A stretch of 14,646 bases of DNA, from NCBI GenBank assembly GCA_014523665.1, contig JAATVR010000188.1, positions 1 through 14,646 on the forward strand, given 5' to 3'. The translations under genes were made by a program, and so were the position numbers. This document shows, one piece after another, positions 1 to 6,522 of the stretch; positions within the stretch are counted from its first letter, which is position 1; each line of letters starts with the position of its first letter. Under the pieces are notes generated by a model. It did no database searches, was not told where the DNA came from, and saw nothing but the letters and a program-made list of their open reading frames with translations. The DNA comes from Nitrososphaerales archaeon TH526. Lineage in GTDB: Archaea; Thermoproteota; Nitrososphaeria; Nitrososphaerales; Nitrososphaeraceae.

Positions 1-27
1 GCAAAACAGACATTCTATTCAAAGTAA
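1..27 (+). CDS. possible 3' end of an upstream gene (8 codons, partial)
   Basis: Frame 1 reads eight sense codons (AKQTFYSK) and then TAA, whose last base is the first base of the next gene's ATG (TAATG overlap). A one-base stop/start overlap is typical of translationally coupled genes, and no clear TATA box lies in the 26 bases before that ATG. Eight codons are far too few to identify a product, and the stop could be chance. Confidence 0.25.
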   Translation, partial: AKQTFYSK

Positions 28-452
28 TGTCTCAAAACAGAGATCCCTCTAAGGTAAAGCTTCGAGAAATAATGTCTAGTCCAGTGCTGACGATACGTCC
101 TAATGCGACCGTAGAGGAGGCGTTATCCAAGATGGCGAAACGAAATGTCAGACAAATTTATCTCCATGCCTTTAACGCAATAATTGGAGTGGCATCTAGA
201 GAGCAAATCTATAGAAGGATGGAGGAGATTTCTCTTTCGACAGAAAACCTAGCACTAAGTGGGACTCCAGTATGCATCGTGAATTCGAAAGCTGTCACAT
301 ACATCAAAGATAAGAGTAAGGTAAATTACCAATGCCCATACTGTCAGTCACCATTTGATACCACTGAAGGCCTTTCGAAACATATGGACAGATTTCACAA
401 CGAATTTGATGCAGGTGTTCTTGAAGGAAATGTCAGATCAATTTTCGAATAG
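27..452 (+). CDS. CBS-domain protein with C-terminal C2H2 zinc finger
   Basis: This 141-residue protein begins at ATG. Residues about 12-66 read as one CBS motif: 'IMSSPVLTIRPNATVEEAL' is the usual CBS opening, followed by 'IIGVASREQI', the closing strand and helix. A full CBS (Bateman) module needs two motifs, so this one probably dimerises to bind its adenosyl ligand. Residues 101-124 form a classical zinc finger, C103-x2-C106-x12-H119-x4-H124, with the phenylalanine and leucine expected in the core. The likely role is a cytoplasmic sensor or regulator that couples a nucleotide or SAM-type ligand to nucleic-acid or protein binding; this is inferred from the domains. The start may be coupled to an upstream gene by a TAATG overlap. 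Both domains are clear; the biological role is unknown. Confidence 0.87.
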   Translation: MSQNRDPSKVKLREIMSSPVLTIRPNATVEEALSKMAKRNVRQIYLHAFNAIIGVASREQIYRRMEEISLSTENLALSGTPVCIVNSKAVTYIKDKSKVNYQCPYCQSPFDTTEGLSKHMDRFHNEFDAGVLEGNVRSIFE

Positions 453-1088
453 TTCAGCGGATCCCTTGCACATTGATTTAGGTTATTAAAATTCTGACTC
501 AAAATTTACATTTTTAATTAGTTGAAACCGATTAGGATTGTAGAAGGTTTAGCCTTTCGATTGCAGAGTGAACTATATCTCAATAGGGAACGACATGTTT
601 AATAAAGGAATCTAACCTAGCATCCTTATTTGCTTTGCTCGTCTCAATAATAAACGCAAAGTTGGTTAACACATCGCTAATCTCTAAGGATATCCTAAAG
701 TAGGGATCTAGACTGGTTTATTAGCGTTACTAATCGAGAGAACTTTAATTTGTATGGGATATTACATTATCGATCGGACGGCTTTGGTACTTTTGTCGAA
801 AATTTATGAGGCCTATTCCATCGATGGGATAGTTCTGACTTAACGGCGTATCCCTATCTATCGTAATATAGAGATTTTCATAACGGTCTCGACGCTATCA
901 TTTGGCGGTATCTCATTGTTACATGGTAAGGCCATATACAAAGGTTGATCAAGTTTTACATAATAGTAACTTGTTTCTGCGATTTTTGCAATTTTTTGCA
1001 ACCTTTATTGTATTTCCATACCAGATAGAGTGTCTCTTAAAAAAACATAATAATAACCTATTCGTATATTTGAGAGTTGCAGAAACAT
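453..1088. other. non-coding gap, 636 bases
   Basis: I find no convincing gene here. Reading frames are short; the longest (902-1114, +) starts at TTG, encodes a low-quality peptide and overlaps the next gene. The stretch is AT-rich. It holds a near-perfect 20-base palindrome at 813-832, listed separately, and TATA-like AT runs near 1039-1071 that could serve the gene at 1089. No tRNA-like TTCGA arm with a matching acceptor stem was seen. Confidence 0.5.
813..832. repeat. 20-base palindrome with one T:G wobble
   Basis: CTATTCCATC/GATGGGATAG pairs at all ten positions if one T-G wobble is allowed, with no loop. A spacer-free palindrome of this length suits a dimeric DNA-binding protein better than an RNA hairpin. 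It lies about 360 bases after the CBS/zinc-finger gene and about 255 bases before the next candidate gene, so no regulated promoter is obvious. Confidence 0.5.
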
Positions 1089-1595
1089 ATGACTTTACGA
1101 CCTTTCAGGAGTGAGGAGAAAGGGCAGAATCGAAACAGATACGTCAATACGATCCATAGTGATTTTTTTTCGTTTGAGGAGATCTGTCCTCAATGGTCCA
1201 TTGCTCTGCGACTAGGATATACGAATAATCCCAAACTGGATATACAGGACGCAAAGAACTGTATAGTTGGGGAAGCCCATGGTTTCCGAAACAGGTGCTT
1301 ACTATGTCCGAAATGCTGGGAGTATTCTCAGAGCTTTACTTTCTGTACTTACGGAAATAATATGCACAAATTTATCATCACGGATAATCACAGATTTGAA
1401 GAGTTAAAGTTCGATTTTGTCTCTCATTTTAACCAAAAACATCTGCTCAATCGATGCCATCAACAAAATATAATAGATATGCCGATTCGAAGAATATCAA
1501 GAGTTTTGTGTGGGCTCTATCATCGATCACTCTCGTTGTTTCTGCACGAATATGTTCCCAAAAGTAGTAATATGATCTTAATGAGTCAAAAGTAA
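1089..1595 (+). CDS. hypothetical Cys/His-rich protein, probable zinc binder
   Basis: This 168-residue frame starts at ATG; an in-frame TTG lies 12 bases upstream. I do not recognise it firmly. Numbered from this ATG, cysteines sit at 33, 58, 70, 73, 76 and 86, with C73-P-K-C76 forming a zinc-knuckle pair, and the C-terminal half has 'HFNQKH'. The phrase 'NCIVGEAHGF' followed by a CxxC pair recalls small Cys-rich thaumarchaeal proteins, but that is memory, not a search. The early 'CPQW' looks like a CPxC knuckle that has lost its second Cys, so the protein may be decaying. A weak TATA-like GTATATTT lies at 1064-1071. It stands alone in a 1.5-kb gene-poor stretch. The frame could be real and divergent, or fortuitous. 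Confidence 0.45.
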   Translation: MTLRPFRSEEKGQNRNRYVNTIHSDFFSFEEICPQWSIALRLGYTNNPKLDIQDAKNCIVGEAHGFRNRCLLCPKCWEYSQSFTFCTYGNNMHKFIITDNHRFEELKFDFVSHFNQKHLLNRCHQQNIIDMPIRRISRVLCGLYHRSLSLFLHEYVPKSSNMILMSQK

Positions 1596-1918
1596 TTAGA
1601 TTAATAATACCCGAGATATCTGATGACTTTAAAACAAGAGTTAGGTATTCTGTCTATCTCATGAAGAAGGTATTCCAACAATGACTGACAACTTCATCTA
1701 TATTAATATCTATTATGACGATTGCTAGCGACTCTACTCATTTGCTCTGTGAAAAGCTCTGAAAAGCTGAGCCATATGGTAGATGATTCAAATTGGTGCC
1801 GACACGATATCATTAACTTCCAGATATGAAGAATTTACCCACAACATCTGCTATTGTGCTCGAAATAATTGATAATCTAGATATATTAAGGATGCCTGCA
1901 GTAGAAAAGCAAATCAAA
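1596..1918. other. non-coding gap, 323 bases
   Basis: No gene is seen. Direct copies TGAAAAGCTC/TGAAAAGCTG sit side by side at 1750-1769; this is a minor tandem repeat. The stretch lies downstream of two convergent genes (1089-1595 on + and 1919-2428 on -), so it would hold their 3' ends. Read on the minus strand, a short T-rich run follows the nitroreductase stop, without a strong hairpin. Confidence 0.5.
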
Positions 1919-2428
1919 TTACTCTGAGGTAGAGCCATATTCTTCCCTGTAAACTAATTGGTTAAGGGGGAGACGATTCTTTTTCTTACCGGTCGAGGGC
2001 TTAAGTGGATAACCGAAACCTAGGATAATAGAAGGAGTCAAATCCTTTGGGATCTTAAAGTCGTTTCGAAGTTTATCCTCTTTTATCCCTGTAAACAGTC
2101 CGGATCCCACTCCCTCATTCCATGCAGTGAGCTGCATGTTTTGAGCAACTCTGCCCGCATCTATTAAATGGAACCGTAGTGTTGGATTTGTCAGAATTAT
2201 TATCGCAAAATCTGCTCCTACGATCCATCTTCCGCTGGTGCTATCTAGGCCAAGCTGACTCAGATTTCTCTCGTCCTCAACGAGGATGAAGCGCCAGTGT
2301 TGCAGGTTCAAACCCGAACCTGTTTGTCTAGCAGATTCGAGAATTCTTTGCTTTATTTCTGATCCAACTTCTTTCTTTATAAATTCCCGTACTTCAACTT
2401 TGGAAATAATGCATTCGAAAGTGTTCAT
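1919..2428 (-). CDS. nitroreductase-family flavoprotein
   Basis: This is a cytoplasmic FMN-dependent NAD(P)H oxidoreductase of the nitroreductase fold; the true substrate is unknown. The 169 residues begin 'MNTFECIISKVEVREF', the usual opening of the family, where 'VREF' holds the Arg that contacts FMN phosphate. The family block 'ARQTGSGLNLQHWRFILVED' follows (normally A..APS..N.QPW.F). Then come the helix with 'HLIDAGRVAQNMQLTAWNEGVGSGLF' and the closing 'IILGFGYPLKPS'. The length suits the short single-domain members. I chose this ATG over one 87 bases upstream because a TATA-like AATATATTATT is centred about 24 nt before it, inside the longer frame, and family similarity starts here. Dimerisation is expected, since the FMN site is built from two subunits. 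No operon partner is adjacent. Confidence 0.85.
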   Translation of the reverse strand: MNTFECIISKVEVREFIKKEVGSEIKQRILESARQTGSGLNLQHWRFILVEDERNLSQLGLDSTSGRWIVGADFAIIILTNPTLRFHLIDAGRVAQNMQLTAWNEGVGSGLFTGIKEDKLRNDFKIPKDLTPSIILGFGYPLKPSTGKKKNRLPLNQLVYREEYGSTSE

Positions 2429-2445
2429 TCTTTGGTCATCAACAC

Positions 2446-2456
2446 AATATATTATT
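2446..2456 (-). promoter_or_regulatory. TATA-like box of the nitroreductase gene
   Basis: The minus strand reads AATAATATATT, centred about 24 nt before the ATG at 2428, the distance expected for a leaderless archaeal mRNA. It lies within the alternative longer frame and so decides the start. Confidence 0.5.
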
Positions 2457-2515
2457 TGAAGCCTTAAAGGATTTGGTAGCCCAATGGAGTTAGGAGAACC
2501 TTTTCCATTAGTCAT

Positions 2516-2974
2516 TAGACCTCACAAGTATTGCTACTTGGCGACTCCATTTTTCCCTTCTGTACAAGGCACAGCAACTACCCATCTCCATCGGAGTAAT
2601 TTATACCTCAATTACTTCATCTTCACAGGATGGATAATCGTTCTCTAGTTTTCCTCGTATGGTCATCTCCATTTCAATGACTCAGTTTGTGTCCTTGATG
2701 TTCGTTTCGAGAAATAATCATATTCATATCAGACCCGAAGGTACAATGTTCAATCCCTCAATTTTCTTGTTCGTTAGTTCCATTTTGAGATGAGGGATCA
2801 CCTTCCGACAGAGTGGCTGGAAATATTTTTAGGAGACTTCCATGAGTGTCATCAAATTGGTTAAGAATGTGTCCTCATTCCTTCGGAATGCGTTTTCAAA
2901 TCAGCAAATGTCAGTTATCAATGGGCTTAAAAATAAGAGTAAGGCTTTGGGTTTGCCATATTTCCGAGGTGTAG
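2516..2974. other. gap between two minus-strand genes
   Basis: There are 459 bases between the longest possible nitroreductase frame and the 108-aa gene. Nothing recognisable is seen on the minus strand. The only item of note is a 53-codon plus-strand frame beginning at 2842 behind an AGGAG, listed separately. An A5 run at 2929-2933 reads as T5 on the minus strand, about 40 bases past the 108-aa gene's stop, and could help terminate it. Confidence 0.45.
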
Positions 2975-3003
2975 TTATATTCCCACGGTATCGACCTTTT
3001 TAA
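2842..3003 (+). CDS. candidate 53-aa basic small protein
   Basis: An ATG-started frame of 53 residues (MSVIKLVKNVSSFLRNAF...) ends at TAA 3001-3003. It is rich in Lys/Arg and hydrophobics with few acidic residues. A clean Shine-Dalgarno-like AGGAG (2831-2835) stands 6 bases before the ATG, the only such strong match I noticed in the gaps. Its last 29 bases overlap the 3' end of the 108-aa gene on the opposite strand. No promoter at a convincing distance and no family match are seen, so it may be chance. Confidence 0.22.
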   Translation: MSVIKLVKNVSSFLRNAFSNQQMSVINGLKNKSKALGLPYFRGVVIFPRYRPF

Positions 3004-3301
3004 TTTCTAATGTAACCCTGTCCCCTACTTTTAAACTCATGTCCTCGTACTCCCTCATACTCAACTTTAGAGTAGGAGATTCTGAAAGTCCCATACCTCC
3101 CATCATGTTTGAAAATGCCTTAGGTAAATTCTTCATCATGTCTTCTGGAGATGTGAATGCAAATGCATGGGCACCAAAAGGACTCTGGGGAGATCTATTT
3201 CTGCTTTCGCTGGCAGAAGAAGGATCGCTAAAGCTAAGATAAATGTACGGGCTACCGTCCTGTGTTGCTTCAATACGTGAGACTATAAATTCTTTCTTCA
3301 T
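2975..3301 (-). CDS. conserved thaumarchaeal small protein (unknown function)
   Basis: This protein has 108 residues and starts at ATG. I recognise it as a conserved small protein found across ammonia-oxidising archaea (from memory): the opening 'MKKEFIVSRIEATQDGSPYI', the centre 'AFTSPEDMMKNLPKAFSNMM' and the close 'SPTLKLSMREYEDMSLKVGD' are its hallmarks. The predicted structure is mainly beta at the N- and C-termini, with a Met-rich amphipathic helix at about 53-72. There is no signal peptide or metal site. The end 'VGDRVTLEIKKVDTVGI' resembles an OB-like or AbrB-like strand pair; this is only a shape similarity. A TATA-like CTATAAAG on the minus strand, about 27 nt before the ATG, indicates a leaderless single-gene transcript. 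The function has not been established. Confidence 0.85.
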   Translation of the reverse strand: MKKEFIVSRIEATQDGSPYIYLSFSDPSSASESRNRSPQSPFGAHAFAFTSPEDMMKNLPKAFSNMMGGMGLSESPTLKLSMREYEDMSLKVGDRVTLEIKKVDTVGI

Positions 3302-3324
3302 CTTATATTATTCTAGTTTAAACA

Positions 3325-3332
3325 CTTTATAG
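3325..3332 (-). promoter_or_regulatory. TATA-like box of the 108-aa protein gene
   Basis: The minus strand reads CTATAAAG, centred about 27 nt before the ATG at 3301. This is the canonical archaeal spacing for transcription starting at or next to the start codon. Confidence 0.5.
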
Positions 3333-3674
3333 TTTTTTGGGTGCCATTAGAGCCAACAATGGTAAACGATGGGCTAGGAAATTTTGCGGGTCAAGCTCTG
3401 AGCGAAGCGATCTTTTCGAGAATCCATACCGAATTAACACATTTCCACATATAGAGCAAAGGACAGTGATCAAGTATTTAAGATCTAGTATCATACACCC
3501 TACACATGAACAGTCTATGACCCCATTACTTAATCGGAACCCTCCTGAGCCTCAAACAGGGAAGAGAATACAACCATTTTTCTTTACATAACCTGAATAT
3601 GGATGAAATCTTGTGTCAAAGATTAAGCCAAGCCTTACAGGCAGTTGTTAGGCAGATAAAGATACACAGAATAA

Positions 3675-3697
3675 AAATATCGCGTCAGCGCGTATTT
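3675..3697. repeat. short hairpin with CGCG stem
   Basis: AAATA(T)CGCG-TCAG-CGCGTATTT forms a nine-pair stem with one bulged T and a four-base loop. A CGCG stem is conspicuous in this AT-rich, gene-free stretch. No T-run follows, so it is not a typical terminator. It may be part of an untranslated RNA or a protein site. Confidence 0.4.
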
Positions 3698-4303
3698 AGC
3701 GGATTGTACGATTGGGGAAATTCACTTATGTTATGTAGGAAAAACATACAGCAACTGTACTTTCAGCAACCGATGTTGTGGCACCATTTTTTCCCATGTG
3801 TTTCAAATTTCGTAGGCTCAAATGATTACTGATCCTGCTACTACCACTGCCGTTGGTGTCTATATAGAGTTCATCGGACCGGTAAGCCTAACTACCTCCT
3901 AAAATAGTTCCGCTAAAGATGGCAGAATACCTAGTATTTACATAAGTGCTGGTGCACGCCAGCATCCTCTTTTCAGCACTAAATTGAAAAAGAACATCCA
4001 TTACATCTATAAACACAAAAAATGCCATGTATGAACACAAGGCAGCTGACAATACTAAAAATTGCATGTTCATCACCGTAGGTTATGAGAATGTGGCCTG
4101 CATACTCCGACAGTTAGCATAACACATCACATAATGCAACAACAAACTCAGAAGCAACAGAGATGCATGATTTGAAAAAATTTGGATGCTCAGCTTTCTG
4201 ATGTTTAACACAGACCGTCGACCCAATTGGTAGAATAAAACAAGAATGCAAATTCTAACCTGCTCATCTGAAAACTATCTCCCAAGAGATCTGAAATCGA
4301 TCC

Positions 4304-4317
4304 ATAGGTCGACCTAT
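4304..4317. repeat. perfect 14-base palindrome
   Basis: ATAGGTC/GACCTAT is its own reverse complement with no spacer. It lies about 215 bases before the propeller gene's start and about 185 bases before that gene's TATA box, further away than a simple archaeal repressor site. It may be a distal binding site or chance. Confidence 0.45.
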
Positions 4318-4499
4318 CATATGTAGATGCATAGACCCACAAATTCAAACTTCAATATAGGAAGAAATGAGTACGAGTTAGTCGACGCTACAAAGCATGG
4401 AACATTATTAGATCTGAGAAAGATGCATACACTGAACTTGCTAAGCCTAGCGCTATTCTCAGAATTCGACCTCAAGAAACCTAGGAATAAACATATAAG

Positions 4500-4508
4500 C
4501 TATAATAG
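4500..4508 (+). promoter_or_regulatory. TATA-like box of the beta-propeller gene
   Basis: CTATAATAG is centred 27-28 nt before the GTG at 4532, which supports GTG as a leaderless start. A second TATA-like ACATATAAG at 4491-4499 would start transcription about 10 nt earlier. Confidence 0.5.
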
Positions 4509-4531
4509 TCTATCAACGAATTCGAATACTT

Positions 4532-6223
4532 GTGAATACCATAGAAATTAGTGAATCTGAATGTTCGCTTCGAGGTTTATTCATTTTTTCATTTCTATTT
4601 ATTATTATTATCCTTGCGTCACATCTTATCTTCGATTACTTCGTTTCGGAGGTCAAATTCAATATTTCTCTATTGCCTCATGTCATGCTGGCACACGCTA
4701 CAATAACTGGTAACAATATGTCGAATAGTAATGATGATTGGTGGCCGACAGTTAATCATGATTTGTATGGTACAAGGAGTACCAACCAAACCATCATCAA
4801 CAAGGAGAATGTGGATTCGTTAAGGGTCAAGTGGCAGATCGTGAATAACTTTGAAATACAGGATCCGCCCATAATCATTGACAACATTGGATACGTTCAA
4901 GATTATGCTGGAAATGTGTTTGCCTTTAATATAGAAGATGGAAACGTTCTATGGAATTTACGTGCTGGTTATGGACCGACAATGGGTCTAAGTTATGACA
5001 ATGGATTAATTTTTTCCAGTACTGCTTCGAAAGGTACGGTAGTTGCGATTAACGCAACAGATGGTAGGAAGAAATGGGAATCTGAAACTCTCGGTAATAC
5101 GTCAATGGGTTATAGTATTGATTCCTTTCCAATAGTATGGAAGGATTATGTAATTGCTGGATCAGGGGGAAGCGGATTGCCACCAGGATTAGGTTTGGTA
5201 AGGGGGAACGTTACGGCGCTTAACCGTACAGACGGCAGCGTACTATGGAATCTTGAAACAACTACAGGTGAATGGGTTGAAAGGGGGAAGACTCCACCAA
5301 ACGGAGGGGCAACGGCATGGTCAGGGGGATCATTTGACCCCGAAGAAGGAATTTTATATTTGCCATTGGGGAGCGCTTCTCCAAACTTTAATGCTTCTAC
5401 TAGACAAACACCAAATCTTTATTCTAATCACATGATAGCTGTGAACGTTACTTCAGGAGAGATAATATGGGCAACACCATTTATTGCACAGGGTACGGTC
5501 CTAAATCACCTTATGGTTCCCGATACTCACGATTGGGATACCTCATGGGGGAGCAGCATCAGTAAGATTTCACTTAAAAATGGCACTCAAAAGAAGGTTG
5601 TGATAGGACATGATAAGATGGGTAATTTGATTGCGATGGACGGCAAAACCGGTGATGAGATATGGTGGAAGACATTGGGAAAACCGATCAACATCAATAA
5701 AATTCCTTCATCAAATGGTACCGGCCTCATTTGGGCATACGGTGTTTATAATTATCATGCTGTGGACAACAATAATACACTCTATATTACTGCTACAAAC
5801 CGAGGTTTAGATTTCTTCACTGATGGATTGAGTGGCCACAAGAAAGCAGCACCCGATACCATCGAGCAAGGATTAAAGAATGGGACAATATATGCAATTG
5901 ATATCCTCACCGGTAAAATTAAATGGAAATTTGATACAGAATTTCCACCCAGAGTTTCTCCTTTAGTTACAAATGAAATACTTTTTACTGGCTATATCCC
6001 TTATGGAGGAAAATCAAAAACAGGGACAATTCTGGCTCTAGATAAACAGAATGGAAGTAAATTATGGGAATTTAATGTGGATGCACCTATAGCCCCGGTT
6101 GGACCATCTGTATCCAAAGGCATACTTTTTGTACCGACAGGTAAATTACTCTCTAACCCTGCTCAATCCTCAACTAGTGGCGAAGGTTCATTAATTGCAT
6201 TCGAGCCTAGGACGTCTAATTGA
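4532..6223 (+). CDS. membrane-anchored PQQ-type beta-propeller protein
   Basis: This 563-residue protein is exported and held by an uncleaved N-terminal segment (about 15-33, 'LFIFSFLFIIIILAS'). The rest reads as an eight-bladed quinoprotein propeller. The tryptophan-docking motif A-x-[ND]-x-x-[TD]-G-x-x-x-W recurs with its Trp near 141, 182, 239, 313, 378, 465 and 512, and a last partial copy is 'LIAFEPRTSN'. The 'WWPTVNHDLYGTR' opening, 'GGATAWSGGSFDPEEG' and 'HDWD' (333-336) are shared with PQQ-dependent alcohol dehydrogenases. The vicinal Cys-Cys pair of methanol/alcohol dehydrogenases is absent: the only Cys (11) precedes the membrane segment. There is no cytochrome c motif. More than ten N-x-S/T sequons fit a glycosylated surface protein. 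It may be a PQQ dehydrogenase or a non-catalytic propeller. GTG is the start, supported by a TATA box 27 nt upstream and by the need to include the membrane anchor. Confidence 0.88.
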   Translation: MNTIEISESECSLRGLFIFSFLFIIIILASHLIFDYFVSEVKFNISLLPHVMLAHATITGNNMSNSNDDWWPTVNHDLYGTRSTNQTIINKENVDSLRVKWQIVNNFEIQDPPIIIDNIGYVQDYAGNVFAFNIEDGNVLWNLRAGYGPTMGLSYDNGLIFSSTASKGTVVAINATDGRKKWESETLGNTSMGYSIDSFPIVWKDYVIAGSGGSGLPPGLGLVRGNVTALNRTDGSVLWNLETTTGEWVERGKTPPNGGATAWSGGSFDPEEGILYLPLGSASPNFNASTRQTPNLYSNHMIAVNVTSGEIIWATPFIAQGTVLNHLMVPDTHDWDTSWGSSISKISLKNGTQKKVVIGHDKMGNLIAMDGKTGDEIWWKTLGKPININKIPSSNGTGLIWAYGVYNYHAVDNNNTLYITATNRGLDFFTDGLSGHKKAAPDTIEQGLKNGTIYAIDILTGKIKWKFDTEFPPRVSPLVTNEILFTGYIPYGGKSKTGTILALDKQNGSKLWEFNVDAPIAPVGPSVSKGILFVPTGKLLSNPAQSSTSGEGSLIAFEPRTSN

Positions 6224-6522
6224 GAATTTCCCTTGTAGTCGAAGTAAAGCAATGCCATCATGAATATTCTTAGAAGTTTTCCATATGTGAGATATATTTA
6301 ATTGTTATAACCTCAACCAACAAACCATATACCCCTCCAATTTTTGACAGTCTAATATGGCACTTGATTTCTTGATTGCCAATTTCTGTGGATTAGCCAT
6401 GTGTCGTGCCCGGATGCTTGCATGATTGAATGGACCAGCCACAATGTTAGTACAAACAAACCAAAACAAACTCTAAATAATATGAATATATACTCTAAGA
6501 AAGACGTAATTAATTAGCCCAC
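6224..6522. other. intergenic region with beta-helix gene promoter
   Basis: This is 299 bases of AT-rich DNA with no gene. TATA-like GAATATAT at 6484-6491 is placed to start transcription about 9 nt before the ATG at 6523. A run with repeated CAAAC/CAAAA units (6451-6472) precedes it and could be an activator (BRE-like or purine/pyrimidine-biased) region; this is speculative. Confidence 0.4.

Larger units (their letters stand above)
3302..4531. other. long gap without a convincing gene, 1,230 bases
   Basis: This is the longest empty stretch in the window. Several frames of 62-84 codons exist (3337-3591, 3599-3832, 4327-4551 on +; 3888-4076 on -), but they start at weak codons or lack promoters, domains and protein-like composition. 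It contains the promoter of the 108-aa gene (3325-3332), a GC-stemmed hairpin (3675-3697), a perfect 14-base palindrome (4304-4317) and the promoter of the propeller gene (4500-4508). It could hold an untranslated RNA or the remains of lost genes; I cannot show either. Confidence 0.5.

Noticed and set aside
902..1114. 70-codon plus-strand frame
   Set aside because: It starts at TTG, has no domain or promoter and overlaps the better candidate at 1089.
1750..1769. Tandem TGAAAAGCTC/TGAAAAGCTG
   Set aside because: Two adjacent 10-base copies only; too short and isolated to mean more than chance duplication.
3337..3832. Two plus-strand frames (84 and 77 codons)
   Set aside because: The first starts at TTG next to the opposite gene's TATA box. 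Neither has protein-like composition, a ribosome-binding site or a known motif.
3888..4076. 62-codon minus-strand frame with a hydrophobic N-terminal half
   Set aside because: It could pass for a one-helix membrane peptide, but no promoter, ribosome-binding site or family is visible and its C-terminal half looks random.
4327..4551. 74-codon plus-strand frame
   Set aside because: It runs across the propeller gene's TATA box and start codon, in another frame and without recognisable features.
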